From contig JAMWBK010000004.1 in assembly GCA_029953675.1 (NCBI GenBank), forward strand, positions 2,356,001 to 2,420,000: a stretch of 64,000 nucleotides of DNA, given 5' to 3'. Below, piece by piece: positions 1 through 10,650 of the stretch. Origin of the DNA: Rhodosorus marinus. Taxonomy: Eukaryota > Rhodophyta > Stylonematophyceae > Stylonematales > Stylonemataceae. How positions within the stretch are numbered: position 1 is the first letter of the stretch; each line of letters begins with the position of its first letter. Under the pieces are notes generated by a model that was not told the DNA's origin, made no database searches, and saw only the letters and a program-made list of their open reading frames with translations. Both the position numbers and the translations under genes were made by a program.

Positions 1-155
1 AGGGAGGGGCAGTGTAATTCTGTTGCAATTGCGGTTTGAGCTCCGGAAGCTCAAGTTATGTTTCATACGGCTGAAACATGGCGATGGTTGTTTACCCCCT
101 TGCACCAAGTCCTGCTAGTTGATTCTCTCGTCGGTCTGACGAACGTGAAGGCCGG

Positions 156-1115
156 ATGGAAGTTTGCGAAGTTTGTGGAGTGCTCGTAAGCACGTCAACG
201 GCGAAGGGCATAAAGCAGCATCTCAGATCAAAACCTCATAAGGATGCCTTGAGGCATGGGAGAAAGGAGGTCGAGAAGAAGGTCGCTGTTTCCTGTCAGC
301 TACACGGCTTTGAGGATGCTGGCATGAATGAGCTTCCAGTAGTCCATCCGAGGGAGCTTGAGCCTGTGGAGAGTAGCTTTTTGGATCCAGACGGGTTTGT
401 GGTCTGTTTGCCACCCCGTCTTGTGCAGAACCCGAAAAAGCACATGAGCTCAGGGTATCCGTTCCTGACCTTGAAAGCCTTGCCCCACAGCCGGGAAGAT
501 CGGGTCATAGACCTTGATATCGGCCAAGTAGTTGAGACTTGCTGCTGTGCTGGTGGTAGGAGACTTCCGAATGTGGATATTAACGGCGAAAACATCTGCG
601 TGAAATCGCACCCGGAGGCTCTCACGCTTCTCCGGTCAGCTATAGATGAGAAGAGGCCATTCTGGGCTTCTGTCCAAGCCGATAGCGAGGTAGCTCACCC
701 AGAGTGGTGGCCGGCGGATAGGATGGTTCCAACTTATACCAACATTCTCATCACGCAGGGAGAGACTTGTGGAATTGGAATGCACATTGATGTGGATCAC
801 TACGCAAACTCGGGACCAGTCATCGACACCTACCTGACGATCATCAAAGGTTCGAAGCAGGTTCTAATGTTCCCTCCCAATGGGTCCAAGGAACACGAGC
901 AGATTGGCTCTAGCAGTCTCCCCAAGCTGCTGACCAAGGACCAGCTAGAGAGGATCGTGGAAGGCAACGGATACTTCTTCACGCTGAGCGCCGATCCGCG
1001 ACCAAGGACCCTGTTCATACCTCGGGCATGGCACCACTGGCTAGTGTCCACTTCTTCAGAATCTATTGCCTTCACGTCTTCCGTGTATAGACGAAGTCCT
1101 GATAGCGCTGTCTAG
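156..1115 (+). CDS. C2H2 zinc finger + JmjC/cupin-like Fe(II)/2-oxoglutarate oxygenase, 319 aa
   Basis: Single-exon gene. Residues 4-28 hold a C-x2-C-x14-H-x5-H zinc finger of the U1/matrin type usually found in RNA- or nucleic-acid-binding proteins. The C-terminal half looks like a cupin-8/JmjC oxygenase: His210 and Asp212 in GMHIDVDHY give the HxD iron site, and His293/His294 in the AWHHW stretch could supply the distal His. These enzymes use Fe(II), O2 and 2-oxoglutarate to hydroxylate or demethylate protein or RNA. Lys231 lies where a 2-oxoglutarate-contacting Lys is often found (inference). The substrate cannot be told from sequence, but an N-terminal RNA-type zinc finger suggests a nuclear RNA or RNP target. 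The ATG at 156 sits directly before the zinc finger, so it is the natural start. No intron is needed. Confidence 0.75.
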   Translation: MEVCEVCGVLVSTSTAKGIKQHLRSKPHKDALRHGRKEVEKKVAVSCQLHGFEDAGMNELPVVHPRELEPVESSFLDPDGFVVCLPPRLVQNPKKHMSSGYPFLTLKALPHSREDRVIDLDIGQVVETCCCAGGRRLPNVDINGENICVKSHPEALTLLRSAIDEKRPFWASVQADSEVAHPEWWPADRMVPTYTNILITQGETCGIGMHIDVDHYANSGPVIDTYLTIIKGSKQVLMFPPNGSKEHEQIGSSSLPKLLTKDQLERIVEGNGYFFTLSADPRPRTLFIPRAWHHWLVSTSSESIAFTSSVYRRSPDSAV

Positions 1116-2683
1116 CTCGAGAATCTTAGAGACCGTGGCCTGCAGCCCCACGATGCTGACTACTAAAAACTTACAGCATGTTCCAATGAGAAAAGGCATC
1201 GAACAAGGCGATTCAAAAGATGTCCACCAACTAACATTAGAGCATTAGTGGTGAGTTCGTCCCACTTCCACATCGGTTGATGAACCCGGATCGTCCAGAC
1301 AAAGCATATGTCATCTCGAGCTCATGATACCCCTCCAATCTCCAAGCCACGACGTCGCTCGCTGTCATCTGTGAGCAAGACTTAGAAGTTACACCGAACT
1401 CACCCGTGGTCGTTTGTACAGGTTGAGCCGCAGTATCGTGATGCCTTTGGAGTTCAGAACGCCGGAAAGCCTTGACCAAGTATTGCTCCAAAAGCTCTGA
1501 ATGTAATGACACACAAACAAGAACAGATCGAGAACATCCTTCCCTTCCACTGTGGGGAGATACAGTTCCAGTTTGGGACTGGAAATGTATCTCCCAACAG
1601 TGGATTCCTCCCCCCCCCGGTGGACTTAATGTGAAATTTTTGCCACGTTTTTCTACTATTTTTCTTTTCTCTCAACCGAGGAGCAAGCGTCGATTGGTCC
1701 AAGGGTTGTACCTTCAAAGGACCATTAACCCCCCTTCTAAAACAAAAATGTATTCATGAAATAAACGGATGACTAGATTTCTATTTACAGAAACCATATA
1801 CTGGGTACAATAACCGTAAACGTAAGGACATTCTTAAAAGAGACGGGACGGGGGTTGGGCGCGGGAAGTTGCCGATCTGTTTAATTTCCAATGTTTTTCT
1901 CTAAACTAAATTTTTCATGTGCGGACGACATGATCTGTACTCAGGATCATCTAAAATCCGATGGGACTGCTCTAATTTTATAATAATAAGAGACGGTTCT
2001 ATTCCCAAGGAGCCAAAATATGACATACATCTAGAATTCGAATAGACTAAAACAATCACTCAGCGAATATTTTTGGAGGATGTTGCCTTTTTTTGGAAAC
2101 CCAAATCGGGGAAACCCTTGATGAACTGAGGGGATTGATAGAGGGTTCGTTTAAGGACCACTGGGGAGCGGGACGGGAGGGAGGGGAGGGAGGGGTGGGA
2201 GAGGGGGGAACCCGATGTATTGAGGTTAGACAAGGAGATGAGGAGTTGGAATCTTGAGTGAGGTCTCTAGAGGTAGATAGGGTTGAGATCTAGTAAGTTT
2301 GATACCATGTGAAAGTCTCGGGTTTTTAATGTTTTAGTTTTTCTTTTGGTGTTCGTTAGGTGTGTGGAAGTGTTTTGTGTAGGTTTGGGTGGGAGGCGCT
2401 GGTGCCTTTTTTTTTTTTTTTTTTTGGTTTTCGGTCATGATGGGCGCCGCTTTTGGCTTGGAAGCGGAATGTAGTTTGCCTGAAGGAGGCGGGCGTTTTC
2501 GCTGGAATCATGAGAGAAGTTGCTTGATTTGAATTGGAGTAAGCATTGTGATGGATTGGTAGTTTTGATGAGGACCCGTGTCTGGTGATTCCTAATTTTG
2601 TTTCCGCGTGAGGGAGGGAGGTGGGGGAAGGCTTTTTTTTTGTTTTGAGTTGAAGGATAATCTTGCGAAGTACGAACGCCAAG
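1116..2683. other. intergenic region upstream of the MO25 gene
   Basis: No convincing gene. Contents: a long hairpin at 1547-1603 (separate entry), an AT-rich stretch around 1740-2100, a G-rich purine tract around 2165-2215, and a T-rich run near 2407-2425. The last 300 bases before the MO25 ATG are G+T-rich on the plus strand, like the leaders of many other genes here. The open frames at 1237-1759 are short, overlap on both strands and have no recognisable domain. Confidence 0.6.
1547..1603. repeat. near-perfect inverted repeat, 26 bp stem with 5 nt loop
   Basis: The arm at 1547-1572 is the reverse complement of 1578-1603 with two mismatches. The five loop bases are 1573-1577. It lies in a non-coding stretch about 430 bases past the stop of the oxygenase gene. 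It could be a strong RNA hairpin, a terminator-like element, a small-RNA precursor or the remnant of a palindromic element. I see no flanking target-site duplication. Confidence 0.85.
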
Positions 2684-3953
2684 ATGATGCAGTCGCTGGA
2701 GAACCTTTTGGGCAAGCTTTCCATGCGGAAGAGAACGCCGCAGGATATTGTTGCCCGCCTACGAGAAGAGATCGAAATCGCGGAACTGGATACTAGCCCG
2801 GAGGATACGAAAAAGAAGGTAGGTTTTGTTCAAAGCTCTCCGCAAGCTGGGAGGTGACCACGTGCTTAAAAGAATCTTACGCCCTTGCTAGGCTGTCGAA
2901 AATGCATCCAAATCAATTTCAGCAATAAGGCTGATGCTGTTCGGAGATGGAGTTGCCGAGCCTGTTCAAGAGAGTATTGATGCGTTTGCGAAAATGGCTG
3001 GCGAGGACGATCTGTTGCTGCTTCTTGCTTCGCATCTGAAGATTATGGCGTTTGAGACTCGAAAGGATTGTGTACAGGTCTTCAACAACCTGCTCAAACG
3101 GACAATAAATGATAGTCTCACTGTGCTCGATTATCTGTCGGATAGAGATAACATGGAAGTAGGTTAAGCCATCGTAGGTTCTGCACGAATGCTTTGCTAA
3201 TGCCCTGCCGTGTTCTCGCTTCTCCTCCTCGTCATAGTTGGAAACAAATCTTATGAAGGGATATGAAGCAACAGCAATCGCCCTTGTGTCGGGATCGATG
3301 CTTCGCGAGTGCTTGAGGAGCGAAGCAATAACGAAGAGGATGCTGGAATCGCCTCTCTTTTGGAAGCTGTTTGCGCTGGTAGGCAAAGCCGCAGAGATAG
3401 ATCTGACCTTGGCCTGCGAAAAACTGCAAAAAACTGAACCGCGTCGCACCGCACTTCTTCGCCCACAAAGGTTGAAGCTTCAGACTTCGACGTTGCCTCT
3501 GATGCATACGCAACCTTCAAGGAAATATTAACTAGGCATCAAGCCGTTGTGGCGTCATTTCTAGAAGACGAATACGACAAGTTTTTCGAATGCTACAACT
3601 TGCTTCTGCGCTCCGAGAACTACGTTTCCAGGAGACAGTCCCTGAAACTCCTAGGCGAGCTTCTCATGGACAGGGCTAACTTCAAGGTCATGACAAAGTA
3701 CATAGCGTCGGCGGAGAATCTCAAGTTGATCATGAACCTGCTGTTGGACAAGGGCAAGCACATCCAGTTTGAAGCGTTTCACGTGTTCAAAGTTTTCGTT
3801 GCGAATCCCAACAAGAGTCAACCAGTGTTGACCATTTTGACAAAGAACAAGACAAAGCTTGAGGCGTATTTGAATAACTTCCTCACAGACAGACAAGACG
3901 AACAATTTCAAGAGGAACGAGAGGCGATCGTCGAAGAAATCAAGGAACTGTGA
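2684..3953 (+). CDS. MO25/CAB39-like scaffold protein, 341 aa
   Basis: Four exons: 2684-2818, 2892-3158, 3238-3378 and 3471-3953; introns of 73, 79 and 92 nt with GT-AG ends. The spliced protein has 341 residues, the same length as human CAB39. It begins [11 protein letters not shown] and is all-helical. Typical MO25 stretches include the segment corresponding to FDIASDAFATFK, here [15 protein letters not shown], and further on [15 protein letters not shown] and [17 protein letters not shown]25 is a cytosolic armadillo-like scaffold that stabilises the active STE20-like pseudokinase/kinase complex (STRAD-LKB1 in animals; germinal-centre kinases elsewhere). The fourth exon starts at 3471; reading through the third intron would break the conserved segment. 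Two adjacent ATGs (2684, 2687) are possible starts. Confidence 0.95.
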
Positions 3954-4250
3954 GGCGAATGCGCAGTCTGTGGGTCAGAGTGCTTACTAATCTGTGGATT
4001 GCATTCCAAGGCTGAAGCCATAGCAGGTGAGAATTCGTAGCTGCTCAACAGATCGTGGTGGGGCCTTCTTTTCGGTCTAGCCCTCTGGTTTATTGACTAT
4101 ATAGAATTGCGTAGATGAACGGATAGTCCATGGGCACGGCTACACTCGCTGCTGACTCTGAGTTCTTTTCTCGGTTTCGTCTTGATTGACCACCCAGGAA
4201 CCAAACGCGTTTACCGCTGCTATGTGCCCTTGGTAATCAAAGAGACGGCT

Positions 4251-5392
4251 CTATGCACTGACGATTGAGTACTGAGGTGCATCTCGTGTAACGTAGCTCG
4301 CGATTACAGTTACGTCGTCCAGTTTCCCTCCTCGGTGGTCGACATTGTTGTTTTTAGCTTCTGCTGCAAACGGACTTGTATAACTATTGAAAGATACATG
4401 AGATTCCAACGTAGGTTAGCCAACGTCTTGGATGTTCTTCTGTACTAGACTGCACCTGGAAGGCTTCTTCTGCTATTCGTGCGTCCGTTGTAAAATACTG
4501 CTGATGAGAAAGAAAACGTGAATGAGTTTGCTGTACTTACGCCTCGAGCGCGCTCTTCTCGATTGCCGTTTGTGCAAGAGTATTTGCAACCGAGTTAGGG
4601 TCATCACCGCTTGTTTCCACGGTCTCCTTAATCAGTCGGACAATCTCAGCCGGGTATACATTGTCCCAGAGCCCATCGCTCGCAAGAATCACCCAATCAC
4701 CCTCCTGCAGCTGGAAGCGGAAGTTTTTGCCCATCGCCACAGTGTCCTCTGAAGCGGACCCAAGCTGATATGGACAGTTGAAAAAATGCGACTGCTCCGG
4801 GCTCTTGTAGGCTGCTTTGTCACCCCTCGCTACGAGAGCACCGGAGTCGCCGAGGTTGATGCCCACCAACCGTCCTAAGCGATCCATAGCGACGACGCAG
4901 GCTGTGGATGCGCCTTGCTCTGGATTGAGCTCAGCAGCATCGTTCAAGGCGATGTTAATCTTCTCGATGCCTAGATCCCGTACTCCAGCTGATGTGTTCA
5001 CGGCTAGGAACTGTGAAAACGCCTTTGCATCCATTCCTTCTGGTACTGCCGAATTGACGCCGTCAAAAACCCCAAGTGCATTGCCTTCAATGAAGAAGGC
5101 GTCCTCACCACGAGTCTTTCCTACCATGGGATAAGAAGCGTATCCTGCCTGTTGGAGAACGGAAAAACGGTTACCTGGTTCAGAAATACGCGGCAATGTC
5201 ATCTTGTCGAGAAGACTTAATGCATCTTCCGTATCGTACGTCCAATGACCACTCAGCTGCTTCCTTGTTCCCGAACATGTCAAACAAGCCCATGCTCACC
5301 CGCCCTGCATCCTTTCTCCATTCCTTCCTCGCCTCGCAAATGTTTGACCGCTTGCCAATCGCGCCGACACCAACGGGCCCAACGAACGCCAT
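4251..5392 (-). CDS. PTC7-like PP2C-family protein phosphatase, probably plastid-targeted
   Basis: The catalytic part is exon 5283(or earlier)-4541 joined to 4383-4251 across a 157-nt intron. PP2C motifs in order: GEDAFF, GVFDGV, GDSGALV, SDGLWDNV, and on the last exon GGKLDDVTVIASY. The Asp residues in these motifs bind the two Mn/Mg ions. The compact form without long insertions fits the PTC7/SpoIIE branch, whose members act in mitochondria or plastids. The 5' end is unresolved. An ATG at 5283 opens the frame, but an ATG at 5392 starts a 31-residue MAFVGPVGVGAIG leader ending at a GTGAGC donor (5300/5299), which can join in frame at 5256 (43-nt intron) or 5202. That leader resembles other plastid leaders in this window, so 5392 is preferred. 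With the short-intron model the protein has 313 residues. The upstream sequence is C-rich on plus, as at other minus-strand starts. Confidence 0.85.
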
Positions 5393-5997
5393 CTTGAAAC
5401 AAGTCCCACCCCTAAAAAGCTAAAGGCTATTTTAGACTTTCGATGTCGAGTCGATTCCTCACGGTAGCACGTCTGTCCTTCCCCCCCCCCGCCCCCTTCC
5501 TCCCTTCTCCTGCCACCCTCATCAAGCGCTCGAGATGTCCTTTTTTTCATGCGAAGCTCAGATCGCTCATATCAGCAAATCCAAACCAATTCGGCTCAAC
5601 GAGAGAGAATTCTAGAACTCCCTGAGGGCGAAGGGGTGCTGGAATGTTTGGCTTTCCAAACGGCCCATCAAAACTCCTCAAGGCGTAGGATTACCACTGG
5701 ATGGATGACAAAATTTGTTGAGGAGTTTCCACAGGATCTATGATCTTCCTCGTCAGGACGCCAGATTCGCCTCAAAGAAACTATCCCTCCCAAACAGGTC
5801 TCAAGAGCTCACTCCCATGCAATACTCTCAAACCCCATTCACATCCGTTCGTTTTCGTTTCATGTCTTACGAAAATAAAAAAAGTGAAATGAAAATTTCC
5901 ATTTCTATTGACCCCTTGGGTATCTACCTCGAAAGTGGATCTCGTATATAAAATCAAAAACTAAACATCGATTTTAAGCAACGGTTAGGTATAGGAG

Positions 5998-6486
5998 CTA
6001 CCCCCCCTTGCTTCCCTTTTGTTTTGAGTCTGCGTTTTTAATACCACTTATTTTCTTACATCTGTCACTTTTTTGTTGGTGGGAGAGACGCGCAAAAGCA
6101 CAACTTGGTTTGGCTCTTTGCTCGTTTGCTGGACAACTAACGACCGCAACCGGGTGTCCTAGGAGAAGGAAAGGGGAGTCACAAGTTTGTGACTACAAGC
6201 TCATCAGTAAACACTAGCTATTAAAAACGCAATTACTGGCACTCTCATGGCTAGGAGTGCGGACCAAGCATTGCCCCCCCCCCTCCCCGTGCATTTGCGG
6301 CTGTTTACCTAAGGCTAAAACCTCCCTGTTGTAGAGCTCCCAATCCTCAGCGTGTCTGTATTCCTTAAGTGTGTCAATCTTATTCAAGCTCGGATCAGCA
6401 AATACAACGCTAATCGATGCGCGATCGCGATCGCGATGGCGCGTTTCCTCTCTTCGCTGAGTTTCATGCTGTGCCGTTCTACCCAT
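5998..6486 (-). CDS. possible two-exon small gene of unknown function, 112 aa
   Basis: An ATG at 6486 opens a charged frame starting MGRTAQHETQRREETRH, with an RDRDR stretch encoded by a GCGATC repeat. A GTAAAC donor at 6308 and a strong acceptor after a pyrimidine tract at 6160-6159 give exons 6486-6309 and 6158-5998, ending in TAG. A different junction, using a weak donor after NRE, would place the second exon in another open frame with a further GTAAGA donor at 6059. I do not recognise the protein. The good acceptor and continuous frame argue for a real gene, but there is no domain. Confidence 0.3.
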
Positions 6487-7671
6487 CTTAGTTTAAATAC
6501 CTTTCTCTCGGTCCCGCCTAGCCTTGGTCCTCATGGCTTTTTGTGTCTCTATAAACGATGATGAATCGATGAGTATTTATACCCTTCGTGGAAACGTTCA
6601 ACTACGTCGTGCAAAACCATAACGCGAAGGTCTGGAAGCAGATGAAGTGGCTGCATGTGAACCTGAATATTGCAGTACTATTTGAGTCCAACCAGTCCCA
6701 TTGTCCATGAACGAACCTAACGCCTCGGATTGCGCTGTGTGATGATGTCGAGCTGGTGAGGTCGACGAAGAATTGTTCAATTCCCAGCCACAACGGAATA
6801 GAAAGAGCGCTGGGATGTGGATCAGGCATGGCAAACCGAAGTCTAGTTTCTACACTCAAAGCACCGACTACTGACAAGATGTCCGAAGAATTGTAGAATA
6901 GACTAGGAAAAGCAGAGAACAACAATCTCAGCATTGGTCCCGTCCAGGTAGATGGCTTGCGTCATCCTCTCTGAGATACGTTCGCCAACCACTGCGACGA
7001 GAACAATGACTGGAAGTGTTGAACTCTGCTTCTCGTAAGTGATTTACACTCCAGCTTCGTGACGACCCCGCATCGCTGCTGTCAAGCAACGCCCCTTCAC
7101 CTTACAAGACTTGGCGGGAAACAAGTTTCCCGCGAACAAATTATATATAAAACTCGAAAGTTTCAAATAGATAACATTCCAAATAAGAAATACATGTCAC
7201 TCCAAAAACTCCATGACCATAAAACTTTGTCTCGTTAATAACCACTGAAATTAATTTTAGTTGCGTGCTGTACAGGTGGGAAATTTGTTAAAATTTATGG
7301 GTAGGAGGTTAATTACATCAAAATAGAGACAAATGACGTATTATTGCATGGTGATAATCAATTGTATTGCATGTGAACCCGATGGCAGTGCTCGGGTTTT
7401 GAGTTACGATGGGCCTAGTGATGAGGATTCATAGTTTTGAAAGGAGCGACAGAATGAAACCTTAGAGCTAGAGGCGTAGAGACGTTCTGAGGGTGTTCGT
7501 TTTGGTCGAGTATACTGGAAACATTTGTGCTCGCTTTCGTAGCTTTCTGGGGTTGCGCCAGGTATGTTTGTGGTATTTCAAGGTCGTCTCCCGGAGACTG
7601 GAGTGACTGCTTCCTCGCCAATTGAATCCTTTTGAAACCATTTTTATATGTTCAGTTTGACTTGAACGATC
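6487..7671. other. intergenic region
   Basis: No gene supported. Two overlapping minus-strand open frames at 6598-6934 have no domain or splice context I trust. 7140-7400 is AT-rich. The last 250 bases before the PSF3 ATG show nothing specific. Confidence 0.5.
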
Positions 7672-8481
7672 ATGGCTGGGACTGACCGGGATTACTATGA
7701 CATCGACGACATCCTGATGGCTGAAGAGGTAGTTGTGATCCTACCCGCGTACTCCGCTACCGTTCGTGCTTCGAGCTCACAGAATTTTTTTGTTTTTGGA
7801 ATTTTTTAGAACATCGTTTGCACGTTTAACGTTGCGGCGAAGCGACTTGGGTTTCTAGACCAGTCGGCGGATAGTTCTCATCGGGATGTAGTTGATGGAG
7901 AAGAGGACAACCTCTCAGACGATGGCGAGGATGAAGAGGAGGAGGAGGAGGAGGAGGAAGTCACAGAGAGCAATGGACTGGAAAGACAGGTTGCAGGAGA
8001 TCTACCGGTGGACACAAAAGTTGAACTACCCTATTGGCTCGCTGAAACTCTGGCGCGAAGGAAATTCGTGATGATGCAGCTCCCGAGGCACTACAATGCC
8101 AAGGTTCGCAATGATCTACGAGCGGGACCCGTGGCAGTGAACCTCAGCGACCGGTCAGCGTACTTTTTTGAGCTAGGCTTCCGCCTCTCGGCACTTCTTA
8201 TCGATGACGAGCTGGCGGAAATCCTGAGAAAAGGGTACGCGGCGAGGTGCTGGCGAGTTGTGGATAGTGCTGGATGGGAAGGCAAGGTGAAGGGCTTGAT
8301 GGTCGCAATGAAGAAGCTGGATAGCAGAGAACGACACCTATACATGCTGGTGACGAATCTCATCAACGCATATGGAAAGTGGAAAGAGAGGTGTGCTGAA
8401 AGAATTGGCTCTGCAAGGAAGCATCGGAAGCGCCCGTACGAGGAATCGACACGCCACTATCATGCAACCCGACGACCCTGA
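7672..8481 (+). CDS. PSF3: GINS complex subunit PSF3, 242 aa
   Basis: Two exons, 7672-7728 and 7810-8481, with an 81-nt intron. The N-terminus DYYDIDDILMAEE followed by C-x-F matches the signature of GINS3/PSF3. The core PYWLAETLARRKFVMMQLPRHY is the PSF3 version of the L-P-x-W-L-A motif. GINS (SLD5, PSF1-3) joins MCM2-7 and CDC45 in the replicative helicase in the nucleus. Between the N-terminal strand and the helical domain is an acidic insert of about 45 residues with a run of Glu. The family is usually about 190-220 residues, so the insert and a basic C-terminal tail account for the extra length. The first exon codes only 19 residues and would be missed without the family motif. Confidence 0.9.
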
Positions 8482-8578
8482 GAAATGCCCTCTCTTGCCC
8501 ACATAAGACTAACACTGTGCGTTCCCCCTTCTTTACAAATCGTGATCACTGACATTCTCTAATATTTAAAAGAGCTTC

Positions 8579-8642
8579 TTGCTTTGAGAAAGGACAAACC
8601 AACCCGACCATGCAGTCCACAAGCAGAACACTGAGCGCCACC
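8579..8642. repeat. imperfect 64-bp direct repeat, copy 1
   Basis: Matches 9025-9088 with only a few differences, 446 bases downstream. Both copies contain an ATG followed by the same Gln-Ser-Thr reading, but here the frame closes after 12 codons. This suggests local duplication of a 5' segment. Confidence 0.8.
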
Positions 8643-9024
8643 TTCTACTGATCCCACCTCGCCGTCCCAGCCCAAGCAGACCCAACAGAGATATTGCCGG
8701 ACGGTGCCGAGGCAGCATCAGTTGAACCTGTAGAAGGTCTCAGGTTAAAGGTTTTGATCAGAAGTGCACAAGAGCGCCCTGAAGACATCCACTAAGCATC
8801 TGGTCAGACCATTTCCTGGCACTATCCATAGACTCAAGGGGACGGGTTGATATGCTCACTCGGAGTTTCCATGCTAAACTACAGCGCGACCGCCAACCAC
8901 CTGTCCACGTACGAAAGTGCAGACGATAAGCACGGACTACCAAGCGATGAGCCTTCTCTTACGATTTTCTTTCAGCTTTATCGCAAAGGCGACAAAGCTG
9001 AAAGAAACTCATTAAAGGAATGCA

Positions 9025-9088
9025 TTGCTTTGAGAAAGGACAGACCAAACCGACCATGCAGTCCACAAGAAGAACACTGAGCGCCACC
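9025..9088. repeat. imperfect 64-bp direct repeat, copy 2
   Basis: Partner of 8579-8642. In this copy the internal ATG at 9056 leads into a longer open frame. The flanks of the two copies do not resemble each other. Confidence 0.8.
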
Positions 9089-9413
9089 CCTGCTTCCAGA
9101 TCTCAACATCGAAAAAGTGAACCCGTCTGGTTCACCAAGTTCTCGTTCCACGCGACCAGTCTACTTGCTTGCCGAACCTTTGAGCTGCTGAGTATCAATA
9201 TAACTTAAAATACAGGGAGAACCCCGCAAGGGAAAAGCCCTCAAGCGCTTCGTGCACCATCGCGTTCACGCAGCGTGGGCCGAAGAGAACACGACATGAG
9301 ATGATAGCTCTTGAAGCTGAGTTGGACTCGCAACTACTGTTTGACGATGACACGATAGTCGAAAGAGTGGGACTAGGAGAGATTCTGGATGGGAAATTGA
9401 TTCATTAGGTGAT

Positions 9414-10240
9414 ATGCCACGAGCGAGTTCGAAGAAGTCAGGGAGGAAGCGTGAAAGGAGTGATCAACCCAAGGCTGAAGAGGCTGAAATCATCGATGTG
9501 TCCTGCCGCTGCGTCTATCCCCCAAAGGCTTACTATGGGGAGAAGATGGTAAACGTTCATATGAAGAGGAGACAGGGATATCAGGACCTCATTCATGCCG
9601 TCGAGGACTTTTTCACAGAGAAAGAGTGCATGGCCTGGATCGAGTATGGCGAGAGGTGAGCTTTGGTTTCAGCGAGAATGGTCACCATTTGGGCAGTACG
9701 GGTTCGTACATGTTCTCGGCAGCTGAGAGTAACTGGTGCTAATGAATTATGGTTAGGTACGGATTTACTGAAGCTTTCCACTTGGCTTCAGCCGACCTTG
9801 CACATCGGGACAATGGCCGGATTCAATTCAATTCCGATGAAATTGCCTCCCAGATTTTTGACAGGGTGAAGGTGATGCTTCCTGACACGTTTGAGAAGCT
9901 AGTACCTGCTGGATGTTCATCCAATATCAGGCTATATCGATACATAGAAGGTCAACGGTTCGGCAAGCATGTGGATGAGTCGCATGACGGAGAAAATGGT
10001 GAACGTAGCGTATTCACGCTGCTTATATACCTCAATCACGAGGGCTTAAGAGGCGGTGAGACTGTGTTCTACAAGGGCAATTATGGTGATAAATTAGCGC
10101 TCAGTTATGCCCCAAGGGCTGGCTCCCTACTTCTCCACGGCCATGGCTCTAGGTGCATGGTTCACGAGGGCAAGCCGGTGGTTGAAGGACAAAAGTACGT
10201 CCTTCGGACGGATGTCATGTACCGAAGACCGAAAAGTTAA
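9414..10240 (+). CDS. prolyl-4-hydroxylase-like 2-oxoglutarate/Fe(II) oxygenase, 241 aa
   Basis: Exons 9414-9655 and 9757-10240, intron 101 nt, phase 2 junction through an Arg codon. The C-terminal 160 residues form the P4Hc-type double-stranded beta-helix. His152 and Asp154 (GKHVDES) and His217 (MVHEG) are the iron ligands; the KYVLRTDVMY ending carries the basic residues (Lys227, Arg231) that can bind 2-oxoglutarate. The N-terminus is Lys/Arg/Ser-rich, with no signal peptide or membrane anchor, which points to a cytosolic or nuclear hydroxylase rather than the secretory collagen/cell-wall type. The ATG at 9414 is the first in frame after the upstream stop. The substrate is unknown. Confidence 0.85.
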
Positions 10241-10377
10241 AAGCTTAGGCGGTTGTATAGTTTATAAGAGGATTAAAAGAAACTATCCAATGCAGTGGGG
10301 CAACACTAGAAACTCGGTTAGAAGTACTTTTCCAAGCTGAAATTATCCGCGTAGGCGAATTAGGTTTTCTCTGCCGC

Positions 10378-10650
10378 TTAGGTAGTCTTCTCCGCTGCTT
10401 CCAACTCAGCAGCTTTGGCCGCCTTTCTCTTACTTCGACGTCTCAAAAGCCAAATCGACCCGAAAAGCGTTACATAAGTAACAATAACGTAGTACGGCCG
10501 ATTCGCATTCTGGAATTCAATATAAGTCTTTTCACCCGACTTGTACTGCGCATAGGATACAGTTTCCTGCGTTGCCATGCCCCGAGCAGACATTTGCCGT
10601 TCAGAACGGACCAAATTCCTCAAAAGACTACGGCTCGCAAGACCCGCCAT
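10378..10650 (-). CDS. small mitochondrial-type membrane protein, 90 aa
   Basis: Single exon. The first ~25 residues (MAGLASRSLLRNLVRSERQ) are rich in Arg, Leu and Ser without acidic residues, as in a mitochondrial presequence. One membrane segment follows at about 53-70 (YYVIVTYVTLFGSIWLL), then a basic stretch RRRSKRKAAKAA and a short tail. The size and plan fit a small inner-membrane respiratory-chain or ATP-synthase accessory subunit, but I do not recognise the family. The upstream sequence (10651-10860) is C/A-rich on plus, as expected for a minus-strand leader. Confidence 0.7.
   Translation of the reverse strand: MAGLASRSLLRNLVRSERQMSARGMATQETVSYAQYKSGEKTYIEFQNANRPYYVIVTYVTLFGSIWLLRRRSKRKAAKAAELEAAEKTT

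Larger units (their letters stand above)
8482..9413. other. intergenic region with duplicated segment and possible micro-gene
   Basis: Holds an imperfect 64-bp direct repeat (separate entries). The second copy contains an ATG (9056) that could start a two-exon basic peptide: 9056-9116 joined to 9216-9304 across a 99-nt GT-AG intron, 49 residues, Arg/Ser-rich. The same second exon has another open frame to a stop near 9408, rich in Asp/Glu/Leu, so the frame is not settled. No domain is recognisable. Confidence 0.4.
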
